A stretch of DNA of 64,000 nucleotides from Siderastrea siderea (Eukaryota > Cnidaria > Anthozoa > Scleractinia > Rhizangiidae): assembly GCA_964030785.1 (NCBI GenBank), contig OZ034971.1, forward strand, positions 44,378,304-44,442,303, written 5' to 3'. A model generated the notes under the pieces. That model made no database searches, was not told where the DNA came from, and was given only the letters and a program-made list of their open reading frames with translations. The position numbers and the translations under genes are program-made. This document shows, piece after piece, positions 49,081 through 57,568 of the stretch (within the stretch, counting starts at the first letter, position 1; the number at the start of each line of letters is the position of its first letter).

Positions 49081-49641
49081 ATGAATTGTAATAAAGATAT
49101 ACATGATGAATTGAAAAAATCAGGAGATATTGTTTGTCCTTTCTGTGACAAAAATTTGGATTATAATAAAAAACCGAAAGATGATTTATGTTGTGATAAT
49201 CAGTATATTATTAACGACGATGGGATGTTAGCCTGTCTAAGTTGTGGTATTGTTCAAGGATATAATTACGTGAAAGAATATGTTAATTTTTATGAAAATA
49301 GACATAAATTTATTAGAAAATCTGTTTACAAACGAGAGTACCACATTAACAACATATTACTCGATATTGAAGAAAAATATAACATTAAAATATCAAACTG
49401 TCAGAAATATAAGATCGATAGAGTGTTTACAGAGATCAGTAAGGTTCTTAATGAAGTTAATGGTACAAGGAAAAGAATGATTAGCATTAATTTTATTATG
49501 ATAAAGATATTCAAGATGATGGGGATACCTCATAAACAAATTCCAAATAGTAAATCGAAAAAAACTTTAGCTTTTTATAATAAATATTGGGCTAGTATTA
49601 TGTCTCTAATCGGTGATAAAATAAAATCTATTGTTGGGTAA
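49081..49641 (+). CDS. VLTF3-like late transcription factor
   Basis: The 186-residue protein starts with a Zn-ribbon region: C19PFC22, C37C38 and C52LSC55G, with IINDDGMLACLSCGIVQGY resembling a TFIIB-type ribbon. It is followed by RKSVYKREYHINNILLDIEE, which matches the Y-K-R-x-x-H core of poxvirus-type late transcription factor 3 proteins found in large DNA viruses and some Polintons. The C-terminal half is helical and basic. It probably recruits RNA polymerase to late promoters, which would fit the common motif in front of the structural genes. It converges on the two-TM gene, overlapping it by 14 bases. Intact. A cellular TFIIB-like origin is the main alternative. Confidence 0.7.
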   Translation: MNCNKDIHDELKKSGDIVCPFCDKNLDYNKKPKDDLCCDNQYIINDDGMLACLSCGIVQGYNYVKEYVNFYENRHKFIRKSVYKREYHINNILLDIEEKYNIKISNCQKYKIDRVFTEISKVLNEVNGTRKRMISINFIMIKIFKMMGIPHKQIPNSKSKKTLAFYNKYWASIMSLIGDKIKSIVG

Positions 49642-50119
49642 AGACCTTATTATATTTCTTTTCAAATTTGTCAGTTAATGGACATATTTCAATTATTATA
49701 TCATCGAGAATTTTGATAAAATCAAGAAATTCTTTGTCATTATACTCCAGTCCTCTCATAAAAGACCGTAAATGTGTTAAAACCTTTTCATATGAGGTGT
49801 ATGCGAATTTAGACATCTCAATCTTCCTTTTGTAATTTTTAGCTTCTGAATATGATTTAAGCAAGAGCCCAGAACCGGATATCACTCCAAGAGGAATAGG
49901 GTTTAGTGTTACACCACCAACTACAGTCCGTGTTACTACCAATAAAACAGATGCAATATTACATGCAAGTTCTGCCTTTTTGAAATATTTAAATGTCATT
50001 TTGGCAAGCCAGTATTTCTTATGATAGAATTTGTATAATGCTTTCAACTCAGATATTTGATCTTCCGTTAATTTTTCTGAAACATGGTTCCAATTGAATA
50101 TATTCTTACGACTATCCAT
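49628..50119 (-). CDS. Two-TM helical membrane protein
   Basis: 163 residues. An N-terminal helical region (about 15-47) leads into a hydrophobic pair: ACNIASVLLVVTRTVVGGV (about 52-70) and NPIPLGVISGSGLLL (about 73-87). A helical C-terminal half follows, with FAYTSYEKVLTHLRSFMRG. The layout (helix, two TM, long amphipathic helix ending in an LR motif) recalls SLATT-type two-TM proteins, but that is only a structural hint. The start follows TATAATATATATG. It may be a virion membrane or host-interaction protein; function unknown. Intact. Confidence 0.7.
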   Translation of the reverse strand: MDSRKNIFNWNHVSEKLTEDQISELKALYKFYHKKYWLAKMTFKYFKKAELACNIASVLLVVTRTVVGGVTLNPIPLGVISGSGLLLKSYSEAKNYKRKIEMSKFAYTSYEKVLTHLRSFMRGLEYNDKEFLDFIKILDDIIIEICPLTDKFEKKYNKVFTQQ

Positions 50120-50124
50120 ATATA

Positions 50125-50247
50125 TTATACGGTTATATTTTTTTTCTTCATGAATGATAATTTAATACTATGGTATAATTTTTTGATGTTTTGAACCAAT
50201 TTCTCGATACTATCAATGATTTCGATCATTAAAGTTGCTGTTTTCAT
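50125..50247 (-). CDS. Small 40-residue protein with viral promoter motif
   Basis: The minus-strand frame starts MKTATLMIEIIDSIEKLV and ends KKKNITV. It forms an amphipathic helix with a basic tail. It deserves calling because its ATG is preceded by AATCTAACATAAATATATATG, the same signature as the structural genes. Its stop codon lies within the promoter of the two-TM gene, so the two may be co-regulated. No homologue is recognised. Confidence 0.5.
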   Translation of the reverse strand: MKTATLMIEIIDSIEKLVQNIKKLYHSIKLSFMKKKNITV

Positions 50248-50353
50248 ATATATTTATGTTAGATTATTCATCCTGGAAATGATGTTGAAACATCAGTCAG
50301 CTTTGAAGTGTTTGGTCGATATGTCCCACATTATATAATGAATGAAAAAATAT

Positions 50354-52327
50354 TCATGGCACTCTATATTTAACCAACATTACGAATTTTTCATTAATAA
50401 AATTTTGAGAATGTAATTGCACCATTAAAAGACCATTTGGTAGTTCTAAATTAATATCTATTGTTTGTTTTTGAGTTGATTGTTTTGAAGTGAAAAGTTT
50501 CGCAGGACCACTTTTAAATATTTTTAAAGGAATAAGTGGAAATGGGCCTCTGGTTTTTCTATATAATACTGTTATACTTAATATATAGCTTTTTTCTGGA
50601 AGGAGTACATTAGCATTACCATTTAATGAAAAAAATGTATCATTATTTTTCGTATCTAAACTCCCATGTAAGTAATGAACGGAGCCACTCAAATTATGCC
50701 CGTTTAAAGACAAATCTGTTTCCATCACCATTTTTCCATTCTCAATAACAAAAGCGGTGTCATAGACACTTGGGTCAACATTTGAAATTGTTTCTTTAAC
50801 ACCATAGACAATTAAATGCCCAATTGTTAATAACGATTGCTTACTGACTGTACCGTGCAGATCGAGATATATAAATTGTGGGGGTGAGCTACCCCATCTG
50901 TGAAAATGGATAACTGTTTTGGTGTACTTCTCGAATGTTTTGGTTGTTTCATCAGAAATTGAAATCGTTGTTCCTTGAGCTGTTACACTTATCTCATTCA
51001 TTTCCGGCGGAAACCATTCAACGACCATTGTGTAATACCCGACTGGAAGTTTATATAAGTTAAAACCAAGACGTGAGCGGTACTGGAAGGGTGAGCTTTT
51101 TTCAAACAAGAGTTTAAGTTGGTAAGCTTTTTTATTAATTTGATGTGGAGAATTGGGAAAATCGACAATACCCAAAACCTCGATATTGTTTTCACTCGAA
51201 GATTCATCAGTGTCTTCCATCAAGTATCTGAAGGCGTCTCGTTTTTGTCCTGAGTTATTGATCTGAGATTCACGAATTTTTTGAGTGACAAGATTTCTCA
51301 GATCTTTTATTTCCTCTTGCACAAAATCAACATTAACTGCGGATTTCGAGTCTCTGTAATCGGTTTGTAAGTTAACAATTTTATTACCATCTAAATTCAG
51401 ATCTGCTGCCATAGCAACTGTACCATCTTTTTTGATGAATTGTGATGTGTCAACAGATGGTATTTTTTTTATTTCATCGTCAACATATTTTTTATTTTCA
51501 GCATTTGAATTAAATTGAGGTGTTCCGAGGTTAAGAATCTGTTTTTTGTTATTTGCAAGAGAAGTGTGAAATGATATCGAGTTGTAGAGAATACCACCCG
51601 TTTCCTTATTCAAATACTTACTTTCAATATAACTGAGATTTACTATATCCGATCCATTATGCGATGATGTATTGAAATTAGGAACCTGTATTCTTCCTTG
51701 AAATGTTTGTGTTGCTGTCTTTGTAAGGTCTGCTTTATGACTTACTGAATTGTCAACGTATGCTTTATCACTGACATGATCATCAGCAGTTGGTGATTTA
51801 ATATTTACGATGGTGTGCCCACTCATGTCAATATTTTGCTCCATTTTACCCCCTTCCTTCTTAGAAAGAAATATATTTCTCATATCTTGATAGCTTATTG
51901 CCTTAGTCAAATCACCACTGACAGGATAAGGATTGCTTTTCAATCGTAAAATACTGTATTTACCTTGCATGTCAATATCAGAAGAACCAGCTGCACTACC
52001 AGATCCTGCAGGGCCGACAGGACCAGCAGGACCGGGATCACCCTTATCTCCTTTATCACCTTTGGCTCCTTTAGCTCCTGCATCACCTTTTGCACCCTTC
52101 GACCCAGTAGGACCGATATCTCCTTTATCTCCTTTATCTCCTTTATCTCCTTTATCGCCTTTGGCTCCTTTAGCTCCTGTATCACCTTTTACGCCCTGTG
52201 GACCTGGAGGACCAATATTGCCTTTATCGCCTTTTGGTCCAGGAAGACCCTGTGGACCAGGTGGACCTTGAGTACCTGGTAAAATTGAATCTGATGATGT
52301 TGAACTATGTTCATTAAAAATTCCCAT
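50354..52327 (-). CDS. Collagen-like fibre protein
   Basis: 657 residues. Residues about 18-109 are perfect Gly-X-Y collagen-type repeats, including a run of GDK triplets. About 110-350 contain four diverged copies of a phage tail-fibre-like unit of the type I-x-N-L...Y-V-D ([58 protein letters not shown]). The C-terminal 280 residues are beta-rich and have no close family I can name; they may be the receptor-binding head. A trimeric spike or fibre on the capsid vertex is the likely role. The gene follows the late-type motif, shares direction with the ATPase, and is intact. Collagen triplets in a virus of an animal may come from host capture or convergence. Confidence 0.8.
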   Translation of the reverse strand: MGIFNEHSSTSSDSILPGTQGPPGPQGLPGPKGDKGNIGPPGPQGVKGDTGAKGAKGDKGDKGDKGDKGDIGPTGSKGAKGDAGAKGAKGDKGDKGDPGPAGPVGPAGSGSAAGSSDIDMQGKYSILRLKSNPYPVSGDLTKAISYQDMRNIFLSKKEGGKMEQNIDMSGHTIVNIKSPTADDHVSDKAYVDNSVSHKADLTKTATQTFQGRIQVPNFNTSSHNGSDIVNLSYIESKYLNKETGGILYNSISFHTSLANNKKQILNLGTPQFNSNAENKKYVDDEIKKIPSVDTSQFIKKDGTVAMAADLNLDGNKIVNLQTDYRDSKSAVNVDFVQEEIKDLRNLVTQKIRESQINNSGQKRDAFRYLMEDTDESSSENNIEVLGIVDFPNSPHQINKKAYQLKLLFEKSSPFQYRSRLGFNLYKLPVGYYTMVVEWFPPEMNEISVTAQGTTISISDETTKTFEKYTKTVIHFHRWGSSPPQFIYLDLHGTVSKQSLLTIGHLIVYGVKETISNVDPSVYDTAFVIENGKMVMETDLSLNGHNLSGSVHYLHGSLDTKNNDTFFSLNGNANVLLPEKSYILSITVLYRKTRGPFPLIPLKIFKSGPAKLFTSKQSTQKQTIDINLELPNGLLMVQLHSQNFINEKFVMLVKYRVP

Positions 52328-52350
52328 ATATTATATGATTAGATTATGAT
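52328..52350 (-). promoter_or_regulatory. Late-type promoter of the fibre gene
   Basis: Read on the minus strand: ATAATCTAATCATATAATAT directly before ATG. It matches the element-wide ATCTAA plus A/T-run consensus. Confidence 0.65.
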
Positions 52351-52353
52351 AAG

Positions 52354-52995
52354 TTATTGTATCTTTCCATAAAAGTTTCTTTTCGTCAGCTTCTTCGGTT
52401 TGTCCACATACAGGAACGAATACGGTTTTTTGGTTGCTTTGATATATTGTTCTTTGTCAACACCAAGTTCTCTTGATATCAGACTACGTTCATTACTACT
52501 TGGGAATTCATAAACACAGAAATGAGAACAGTTCAACCTTATATCCTTTGGTGTTCCATAGAAAGATTGACTCAGATAAATGACTGAACAATTTTTATGT
52601 CGACCTCTTATGAAATAATCAATCAAAGGTTTCTGATTCTTTTCACATACAAAATCATCAAAAATAACTATCTTCTGTGCTTCATTTTCCATATCTTCAA
52701 CTGGCGCTATTTTGTCACAGCTGCATACAAGTATATCATAACCAACTGAATCACTGATATCGTCAAATATCTTTTTCATATTCTGGTATTTTTCTTGTTC
52801 CAAGTTTTTGGCATAAAGATGGATTTGATCATAACGGACTAATGGCTTAGTCAACATATGATAAAGCAGATTAGTTTTCCCAGATCCTGAACCACCACAA
52901 ATCAGCATTCGGAACGTGTCATTCGGCATATACTCATACAACTGTTTGTAACTGTTTGTTTCGGTATTGTTACTGTCATAGTTTGGTATTTCCAT
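52354..52995 (-). CDS. DNA-packaging ATPase (FtsK/HerA, A32-like)
   Basis: 213 residues. Walker A G34-GSGSGK-T41 lies after a beta strand (FRMLICGG). Walker B is I109VIFDD114. Downstream, VIYLSQSFYGTPKDIRLNCS gives the sensor segment with Gln, typical of the A32/HerA group that pumps DNA into double-jelly-roll capsids. Length and motif spacing are normal for Polinton ATPases. It is divergent from the coiled-coil gene across a 72-bp promoter region and is transcribed with the fibre gene. Intact. Confidence 0.92.
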   Translation of the reverse strand: MEIPNYDSNNTETNSYKQLYEYMPNDTFRMLICGGSGSGKTNLLYHMLTKPLVRYDQIHLYAKNLEQEKYQNMKKIFDDISDSVGYDILVCSCDKIAPVEDMENEAQKIVIFDDFVCEKNQKPLIDYFIRGRHKNCSVIYLSQSFYGTPKDIRLNCSHFCVYEFPSSNERSLISRELGVDKEQYIKATKKPYSFLYVDKPKKLTKRNFYGKIQ

Positions 52996-53067
52996 ATATA
53001 ATATATTAGATAACTTTAGATAAGTTGAGATAAGTTAAGATAACTTTATCTAAGCAATATATATATT
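52996..53067. promoter_or_regulatory. Divergent late-type promoter with GATAA repeats
   Basis: Between the ATPase and coiled-coil genes. It holds TTATCTAA-type motifs facing each gene (minus: TTATCTAATATATTATATATG; plus: TTATCTAAGCAATATATATA) and several extra AGATAA(C/G) copies in the middle. Confidence 0.65.
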
Positions 53068-54187
53068 ATGGACATAGAAAGAATGAAGAGAATATCAGAG
53101 GCTAGAATAAAGTCCGGTGAACAAGTCAGTAATGTTCGAAACAAGTTGAAAGAAATCAAACATGGATTACAAGATGTTCAGGAGGAATTATCAGAGGTGT
53201 ATAAGCCAATTGTTAAAGCACAAGAAGAGGTTAAAGAAGCGATTGACGAGAAACAGGACAAATTGCTTGAACAGTTGCAGAAAAACCAAAAAGCATTAAC
53301 ATCAGGGCTTGATAATCTTATCATGTTTCAGCAACTACCTGATGAACAACCACAAGAAGCATACAAACTCCCTCTTGACTATGAACCAGAAATGTTGAAA
53401 CATGGATTTAAGTCTGATTTTGATACTGGTTTCGATAACGAAGAATTACTAAAATTAATGAAGTATGAATTAAGTCCTCCTAGTCTTATATTCAAACAAT
53501 TAATTGATGGACTCCTGGACATTGATGAATTCGACACAGAACTTGGTATAAAATTAAAAGAAATAGGTCAACAGAAGGGTCATTTATCTACTACCAAAAA
53601 AAAAAAAATAAAATAAAGACCAGATTGATGAATTAGACAAAGACATAAAGTTGTTACAAAAATACAGAAAACGTATACAAATTTTTCCAGAAGGCATAAA
53701 AACAGTTGGTAAGGGTTATACACAACCAAAAAGAAATGCGTACAAAATACAATCCGGTGGTCAATATGGTAATCTGATGATCGATATTCCAAAATTAATG
53801 GGACAGTTGCATCTGGTCGCAAAGAAAGATGGTGAAAAAGTACTTGATAAAAAGGTTGATTTTGATACTCTTGATCTGTTGACAAAAAGATTCAACAGCA
53901 AAAAGAAGTATAGTAACCTTTCAAAGATGGTTTTCAATCAATTGAATAAACTGAGTGAGATTCCTATCCACAGAACTTCTAAAAAATTCTCTAAATTAGG
54001 TTCAGGTGTTGTTTATTATAACGATGTCGATGATCTAATCGATCGGATGGAGCTTTTGGGAGGTTCTATTTTGGCAGGTAATGATGGTGCAAAGAGTGAA
54101 ATGTCCGAGATAGTGCATAAATTATATGAACTTGGTAAAATTAACGCCAATCAGCTTAACGATCTGTTGAAAAGTTATGTTATCTAA
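53068..54187 (+). pseudogene. Conserved coiled-coil virion-associated protein, one frameshift
   Basis: The first frame (53068-53616, 182 codons) starts MDIERMKRISEARIKSG and has heptad-like helices (LKEIKHGLQDVQEELSEVY). The second frame (to 54187) continues with LLQKYRKRIQIFPEGIKTVG and GSGVVYYNDVDDLIDRMELL. The two are joined by a one-base shift at an A13 run (53596-53608), so the gene was probably a single frame of about 372 codons. The second half has no good start of its own and ends in the motif that precedes the next gene. Function unknown; the position next to capsid genes suggests a structural or assembly protein. The shift may be real, a sequencing artefact, or slippage. Confidence 0.75.
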
Positions 54188-54198
54188 TCTAATGATAT
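54181..54198 (+). promoter_or_regulatory. Late-type promoter of the penton-like gene
   Basis: TATCTAATCTAATGATAT precedes ATG. The ATCTAA also supplies the stop codon (TAA) of the upstream gene. Confidence 0.65.
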
Positions 54199-54963
54199 AT
54201 GCAAGAACGAGCAATTAATATCAATTCAATTAATCGACAAAAAATTGGAAGATCTCGTCCTGATGATTTTACAATCAAATTTGACCCCATTATGCATCTG
54301 GATACTGAGATGCATCATAATCTGGCAGTAGATCGAGTGTCGATGACGTACAGTTGGCATAACGTCAATGCTGAATATGGAAACAATAAAATAAAATACT
54401 CAAAAGACAACGGTTCTACTTGGAAAAATATACAATTCGTTGACGGAATGTATAGCTATGATGATTTGAGTGATTATATCAATGATGTTATTAAAGAAAA
54501 CAAAGATGAGCCAAGTGATAATAAAGTTGGGGTGAAGATTTATTTTGTGCTTTCGTCATACCGTGTTATTGTTGAACTTGGTGAAAATTGGCAATTGGAT
54601 ATACGGAATTCAACATTCGGTGATCTGATTGGTTTCGAACAAAAAATTATAACACAAACAGATTATAGCACCCAGTTACCAAATATCACTAATTCTGTTG
54701 ATACACTACACATAAATTGTGATGTGGTCACAGATTCGATCACAGATGGGAAATTCAGTAACACCCTGGCTATTATCCCGACTGATAATCTGACTAGATC
54801 ATATCCATTCACATTCGAACCCAAGAGGGCTCTGTTCAGTCCAGTTTCAAAAACGATGATCTTTGAAATGGGCATCACAGTGACAGATTCAATTGGAAGA
54901 CCGATAAATTTGAATGGTATCGATTGGCATATGACTATGATCCTACGATCCAGTTTTATCTAA
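54199..54963 (+). CDS. Penton-like minor capsid protein (single jelly-roll)
   Basis: 254 residues. The start, MQERAININSINRQ, with SRPDDFTIKFDPIM is the hallmark N-terminus of Polinton minor capsid proteins (N-S-x-x-R ... F-x-I). The rest alternates short beta strands, including DLIGFEQKIITQTDY and IGRPINLNGIDWHMTMIL, as in a single jelly-roll. It should form the capsid vertices with the fibre. Intact, and its stop TAA lies inside the promoter motif of the next gene. Confidence 0.82.
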   Translation: MQERAININSINRQKIGRSRPDDFTIKFDPIMHLDTEMHHNLAVDRVSMTYSWHNVNAEYGNNKIKYSKDNGSTWKNIQFVDGMYSYDDLSDYINDVIKENKDEPSDNKVGVKIYFVLSSYRVIVELGENWQLDIRNSTFGDLIGFEQKIITQTDYSTQLPNITNSVDTLHINCDVVTDSITDGKFSNTLAIIPTDNLTRSYPFTFEPKRALFSPVSKTMIFEMGITVTDSIGRPINLNGIDWHMTMILRSSFI

Positions 54964-54974
54964 CCAAATGATAT
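54957..54974 (+). promoter_or_regulatory. Late-type promoter of the small basic protein
   Basis: TTATCTAACCAAATGATAT precedes ATG; the TAA is again the stop of the upstream gene. Confidence 0.65.
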
Positions 54975-55358
54975 ATGACGCGTCAAAGTGAACTTAAGAA
55001 GAGATTCGATCCAGAAATTGGTAGATATGTGAAAAAAAATGTTCACACAGGAGAAATACACGGTGAAGGGTTGACAGATATTTTAAAATCAGTTGGAAGC
55101 AAGCTATTTGGTAAAACAACCAAGGAAATAGCTAAAAAAGCAGCTACCACAGCAGCAACTTCAGCAGCAACAAAAACAGGTGAACACCTTGGAAATAAAG
55201 CCGGTGATAAAATAGTTCAATTACTGAGCAAAAAACAACCAAAACAACAAACTATTCAACATAGAATCAGTGAACCAGTTGATAAACCATTAACTGATTT
55301 CGAAATTGCTCAGAGAGTTAATCGACTTATTTCAGGAGGTAAAATCAGAAATAGGTAA
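54975..55358 (+). CDS. Small basic virion protein, pVI/pVII-like
   Basis: 127 residues, strongly basic. RFDPEIGRYVKKN opens the protein; a Gly/Ala-rich amphipathic region follows (IAKKAATTAATSAATKTGEH), and it ends LISGGKIRNR. Position and character suggest a minor core or membrane-active capsid protein like adenovirus pVI/pVII; I cannot tell which. Intact. Confidence 0.6.
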   Translation: MTRQSELKKRFDPEIGRYVKKNVHTGEIHGEGLTDILKSVGSKLFGKTTKEIAKKAATTAATSAATKTGEHLGNKAGDKIVQLLSKKQPKQQTIQHRISEPVDKPLTDFEIAQRVNRLISGGKIRNR

Positions 55359-55394
55359 AGATATCAAAGAGTGTGAACCAACTACAAACATAGC

Positions 55395-56061
55395 TTAAGG
55401 ACGTTCGCGCGAAAAACTTCTACAATACAGATTTTTTTCATACTTTGGCTACAGTCAGATAATGAGTTACCTATGTCAGAAATGGAAAAAAAATTGGGGG
55501 GTCACCGACTTCGTTTTCGAAATAAAGCGCGTCAAAAACTACCCCAATTTTGACAAATCGGCCCTCGTAACTCGACATGGCCTCAGTGCTTGTTAGTTGA
55601 AAAATATTAAAAATGATTCGCTGTAGACCCACTTTCTTAGTCAAATTTCACTTAAGTGGGTCTGTTAAGTAAATAATTTGAACCGGTGTCATCCTTTTAG
55701 TTAAATTCAACCTCTAAGATCGACTTTAACGAACACCGTGCAGCTTCAATAATAGTAGAATTCGATGATGCGAGGGCAGAAAAGTTGAAAGGAATTAAAC
55801 TTCTACAATACAGATTTTCTTTAATTTTTCACAAAACGTAGATAATCGACAAAGAAAGTGATCTATCAAAAGAAAATATGGGGTCACCGAACATTTAAGA
55901 GAGTTAAACCCGTGCATAGATATTAAAGTGCCCACTAGCGCTATATATCTCCACATTTCTTCAACAGCGCGCGCGCTCAATGCATGACGTGGCATGACAT
56001 CACGAAGTGAATTGCGTGCGCAGTAAGGATGCGCAGAAACAATTGGCGCGAACGTCCTTAA
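55395..56061. mobile_element. TTAA-target (piggyBac-type) MITE inside the viral element
   Basis: TTAAGGACGTTCGCGC at the left and its exact inverse GCGCGAACGTCCTTAA at the right give 12-bp TIRs bounded by TTAA duplications (55395-55398 and 56058-56061). The interior repeats itself: ACTTCTACAATACAGATTT occurs at about 55418 and 55799, and GGGTCACCGA at about 55499 and 55881. It is more GC-rich than the viral genes. No transposase. Confidence 0.9.
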
Positions 56062-56083
56062 TTAAGAAAAGGTGAAAATTATA

Positions 56084-56097
56084 TAATCTAAATATAT
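56084..56097 (+). promoter_or_regulatory. Late-type promoter of the major capsid gene
   Basis: TAATCTAAATATAT directly before ATG at 56098. It lies just outside the MITE, so the insertion left the core motif in place. Confidence 0.65.
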
Positions 56098-57306
56098 ATG
56101 GAATCTTATAGAAACCCAAAATATGTTGAGAGATACGAAGATGTTATTTTCGAGCTAGAAACACCACTGAATGCTGTAGTTCCAAACAATCGTTCTCAAA
56201 AGAAGGACGGATATCGTTTCGTTGTCGATAACAGTGGAGAAGTGACTCCTTTTGACTGGTACAATGCTCGTCTCGGGATCAGTTTCAAAGTGAATAAATT
56301 GGCAGATGGTACCAACATAGCTGGCAATGATCAAAACGGCATCGTAAATTCAATTCATAGTTTTATCAAGAATTTTGATGTCAAGATGAATGGAAAGAAA
56401 GTGTACGATTGTAACGATGCCAATCACTGTGTTAATATAAAGAATCTTCTGGAATATTCTCCAGGTTATGCGGAATCGACTGCCACGAATGAGTTTTTCT
56501 ATCTGGATACCTCCAGGGCAGCTGAAGAACGTCCAGCTGAAGCTACTTACAACAAAGGATTTGCTGCAAGGAAACTGCTTCTGGGTGTTTCTGTTATCGT
56601 TACTAGAGAATTGCCTCTTAATAGATATTCGTTTTTTGAAGCTCTTGAAAGACATCTACTACCATCAGGTCGATTGGAATTGAACATTGAGATTGAATCT
56701 GATGCTAATTTGATCTGGCAGGCAGGTGCCAATTGTCGAGTTATCATCACAAAGTTACAACTGATCGTACCACGAATCACATTTAACAGTGAAGGACAAA
56801 GCCTTTATATGAACAAATTTCTGAAACCGTACAAATGGGTATACCTCCGGGAAAATATCGAGAGGAGTAATTCAACAACACAGAGAGCTGGACATTTCAA
56901 GATATCATCAGGAATCTCAAAGCCCAGACATGTATTTGTTTTCATAATTAACGATGCGGATGTTGATAGCCAGACAACCAATCCATTTCTTTATAACACC
57001 TTCTCAGTCAGTACAGATCCCAGGACTCTTCAGAATTGTCATCTTGAAGTTGGCAATGGCAATGAGTATCCTGAGATTCATTACACGCCTGGATCAGACT
57101 TGAGCAGGGTATACAGAGATGTGTTGAAATACGTTCACAAGAACGCTGAATTCGGTGAGGGGTCGCTTATCAATATCAGTAATTTCCAGACACTGTTTCC
57201 ATTTCTGTATTTCGATTTGACGAAACAGAAATCAGACATCAGAGACGGGACAACAAAACTGACTTTCCGTTATGAGCTTTCAGGAACAACAGGAACAGGA
57301 AGCTGA
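56098..57306 (+). CDS. Major capsid protein (double jelly-roll), C-terminus lost
   Basis: 402 codons. Blocks such as FDWYNARLGISFKV, NIKNLLEYSPGYAE, YNKGFAARKLLLGV, LPLNRYSFFEALE, SNSTTQRAGHF and STDPRTLQNCHLEVGNGNEY are characteristic of the hexon-like capsid proteins of cnidarian Polinton/adintovirus elements. The protein would form the trimeric capsomers. The reading frame ends abruptly after FRYELSGTTGTGS. Just downstream (57290-57343) a different frame ends in NGKLLFR, the expected tail, so roughly a dozen codons and the frame were lost, probably by a deletion between GGAACA repeats. Disrupted allele. The start was chosen for its late motif. Confidence 0.85.
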   Translation: MESYRNPKYVERYEDVIFELETPLNAVVPNNRSQKKDGYRFVVDNSGEVTPFDWYNARLGISFKVNKLADGTNIAGNDQNGIVNSIHSFIKNFDVKMNGKKVYDCNDANHCVNIKNLLEYSPGYAESTATNEFFYLDTSRAAEERPAEATYNKGFAARKLLLGVSVIVTRELPLNRYSFFEALERHLLPSGRLELNIEIESDANLIWQAGANCRVIITKLQLIVPRITFNSEGQSLYMNKFLKPYKWVYLRENIERSNSTTQRAGHFKISSGISKPRHVFVFIINDADVDSQTTNPFLYNTFSVSTDPRTLQNCHLEVGNGNEYPEIHYTPGSDLSRVYRDVLKYVHKNAEFGEGSLINISNFQTLFPFLYFDLTKQKSDIRDGTTKLTFRYELSGTTGTGS

Positions 57307-57343
57307 ACTGGTTCAGCAGAACGGCAAGCTGCTTTTCCGATAA

Positions 57344-57535
57344 ATGGAATAATTGTCTAAAGAATAGTAAATGGATATGAATTTTGTCAAAAGAATAGTG
57401 AATGGAATAATTTTCATCAAAGAATAGTATGTGGATATAAATTTCATCAAAGGAATAGTGAATGGAATAATTTTTATGAATGGAATGATTTTTATCGAAA
57501 GAATAGTGTATGGATATAGTTAATATCATAAAAAA
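57344..57535. repeat. Imperfect GAATAGT/GGAATAAT tandem repeat
   Basis: Six or so units of 26-30 bp mixing AAAGAATAGTGAATGGA and ATAATTTTCATC/TTATC words fill the gap between the capsid and pX-like genes. They could reflect slippage expansion after the capsid gene broke. Confidence 0.75.
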
Positions 57536-57540
57536 AATAT

Positions 57541-57568
57541 TTAATCTAACATATATCATATACAAGAT
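57541..57568 (+). promoter_or_regulatory. Late-type promoter of the pX-like gene
   Basis: TTAATCTAACATATATCATA and a further A/T stretch precede ATG at 57569. Confidence 0.6.

Noticed and set aside
52010..52270. Regular short repeats that could suggest a repeat array
   Set aside because: The periodicity is the 9-base collagen triplet pattern inside a coding frame; there are no spacers.
51933..52282. Plus-strand frames rich in Pro/Ser or Ile/Ser opposite the fibre gene
   Set aside because: They are antisense shadows of the Gly-X-Y codons of the collagen-like region.
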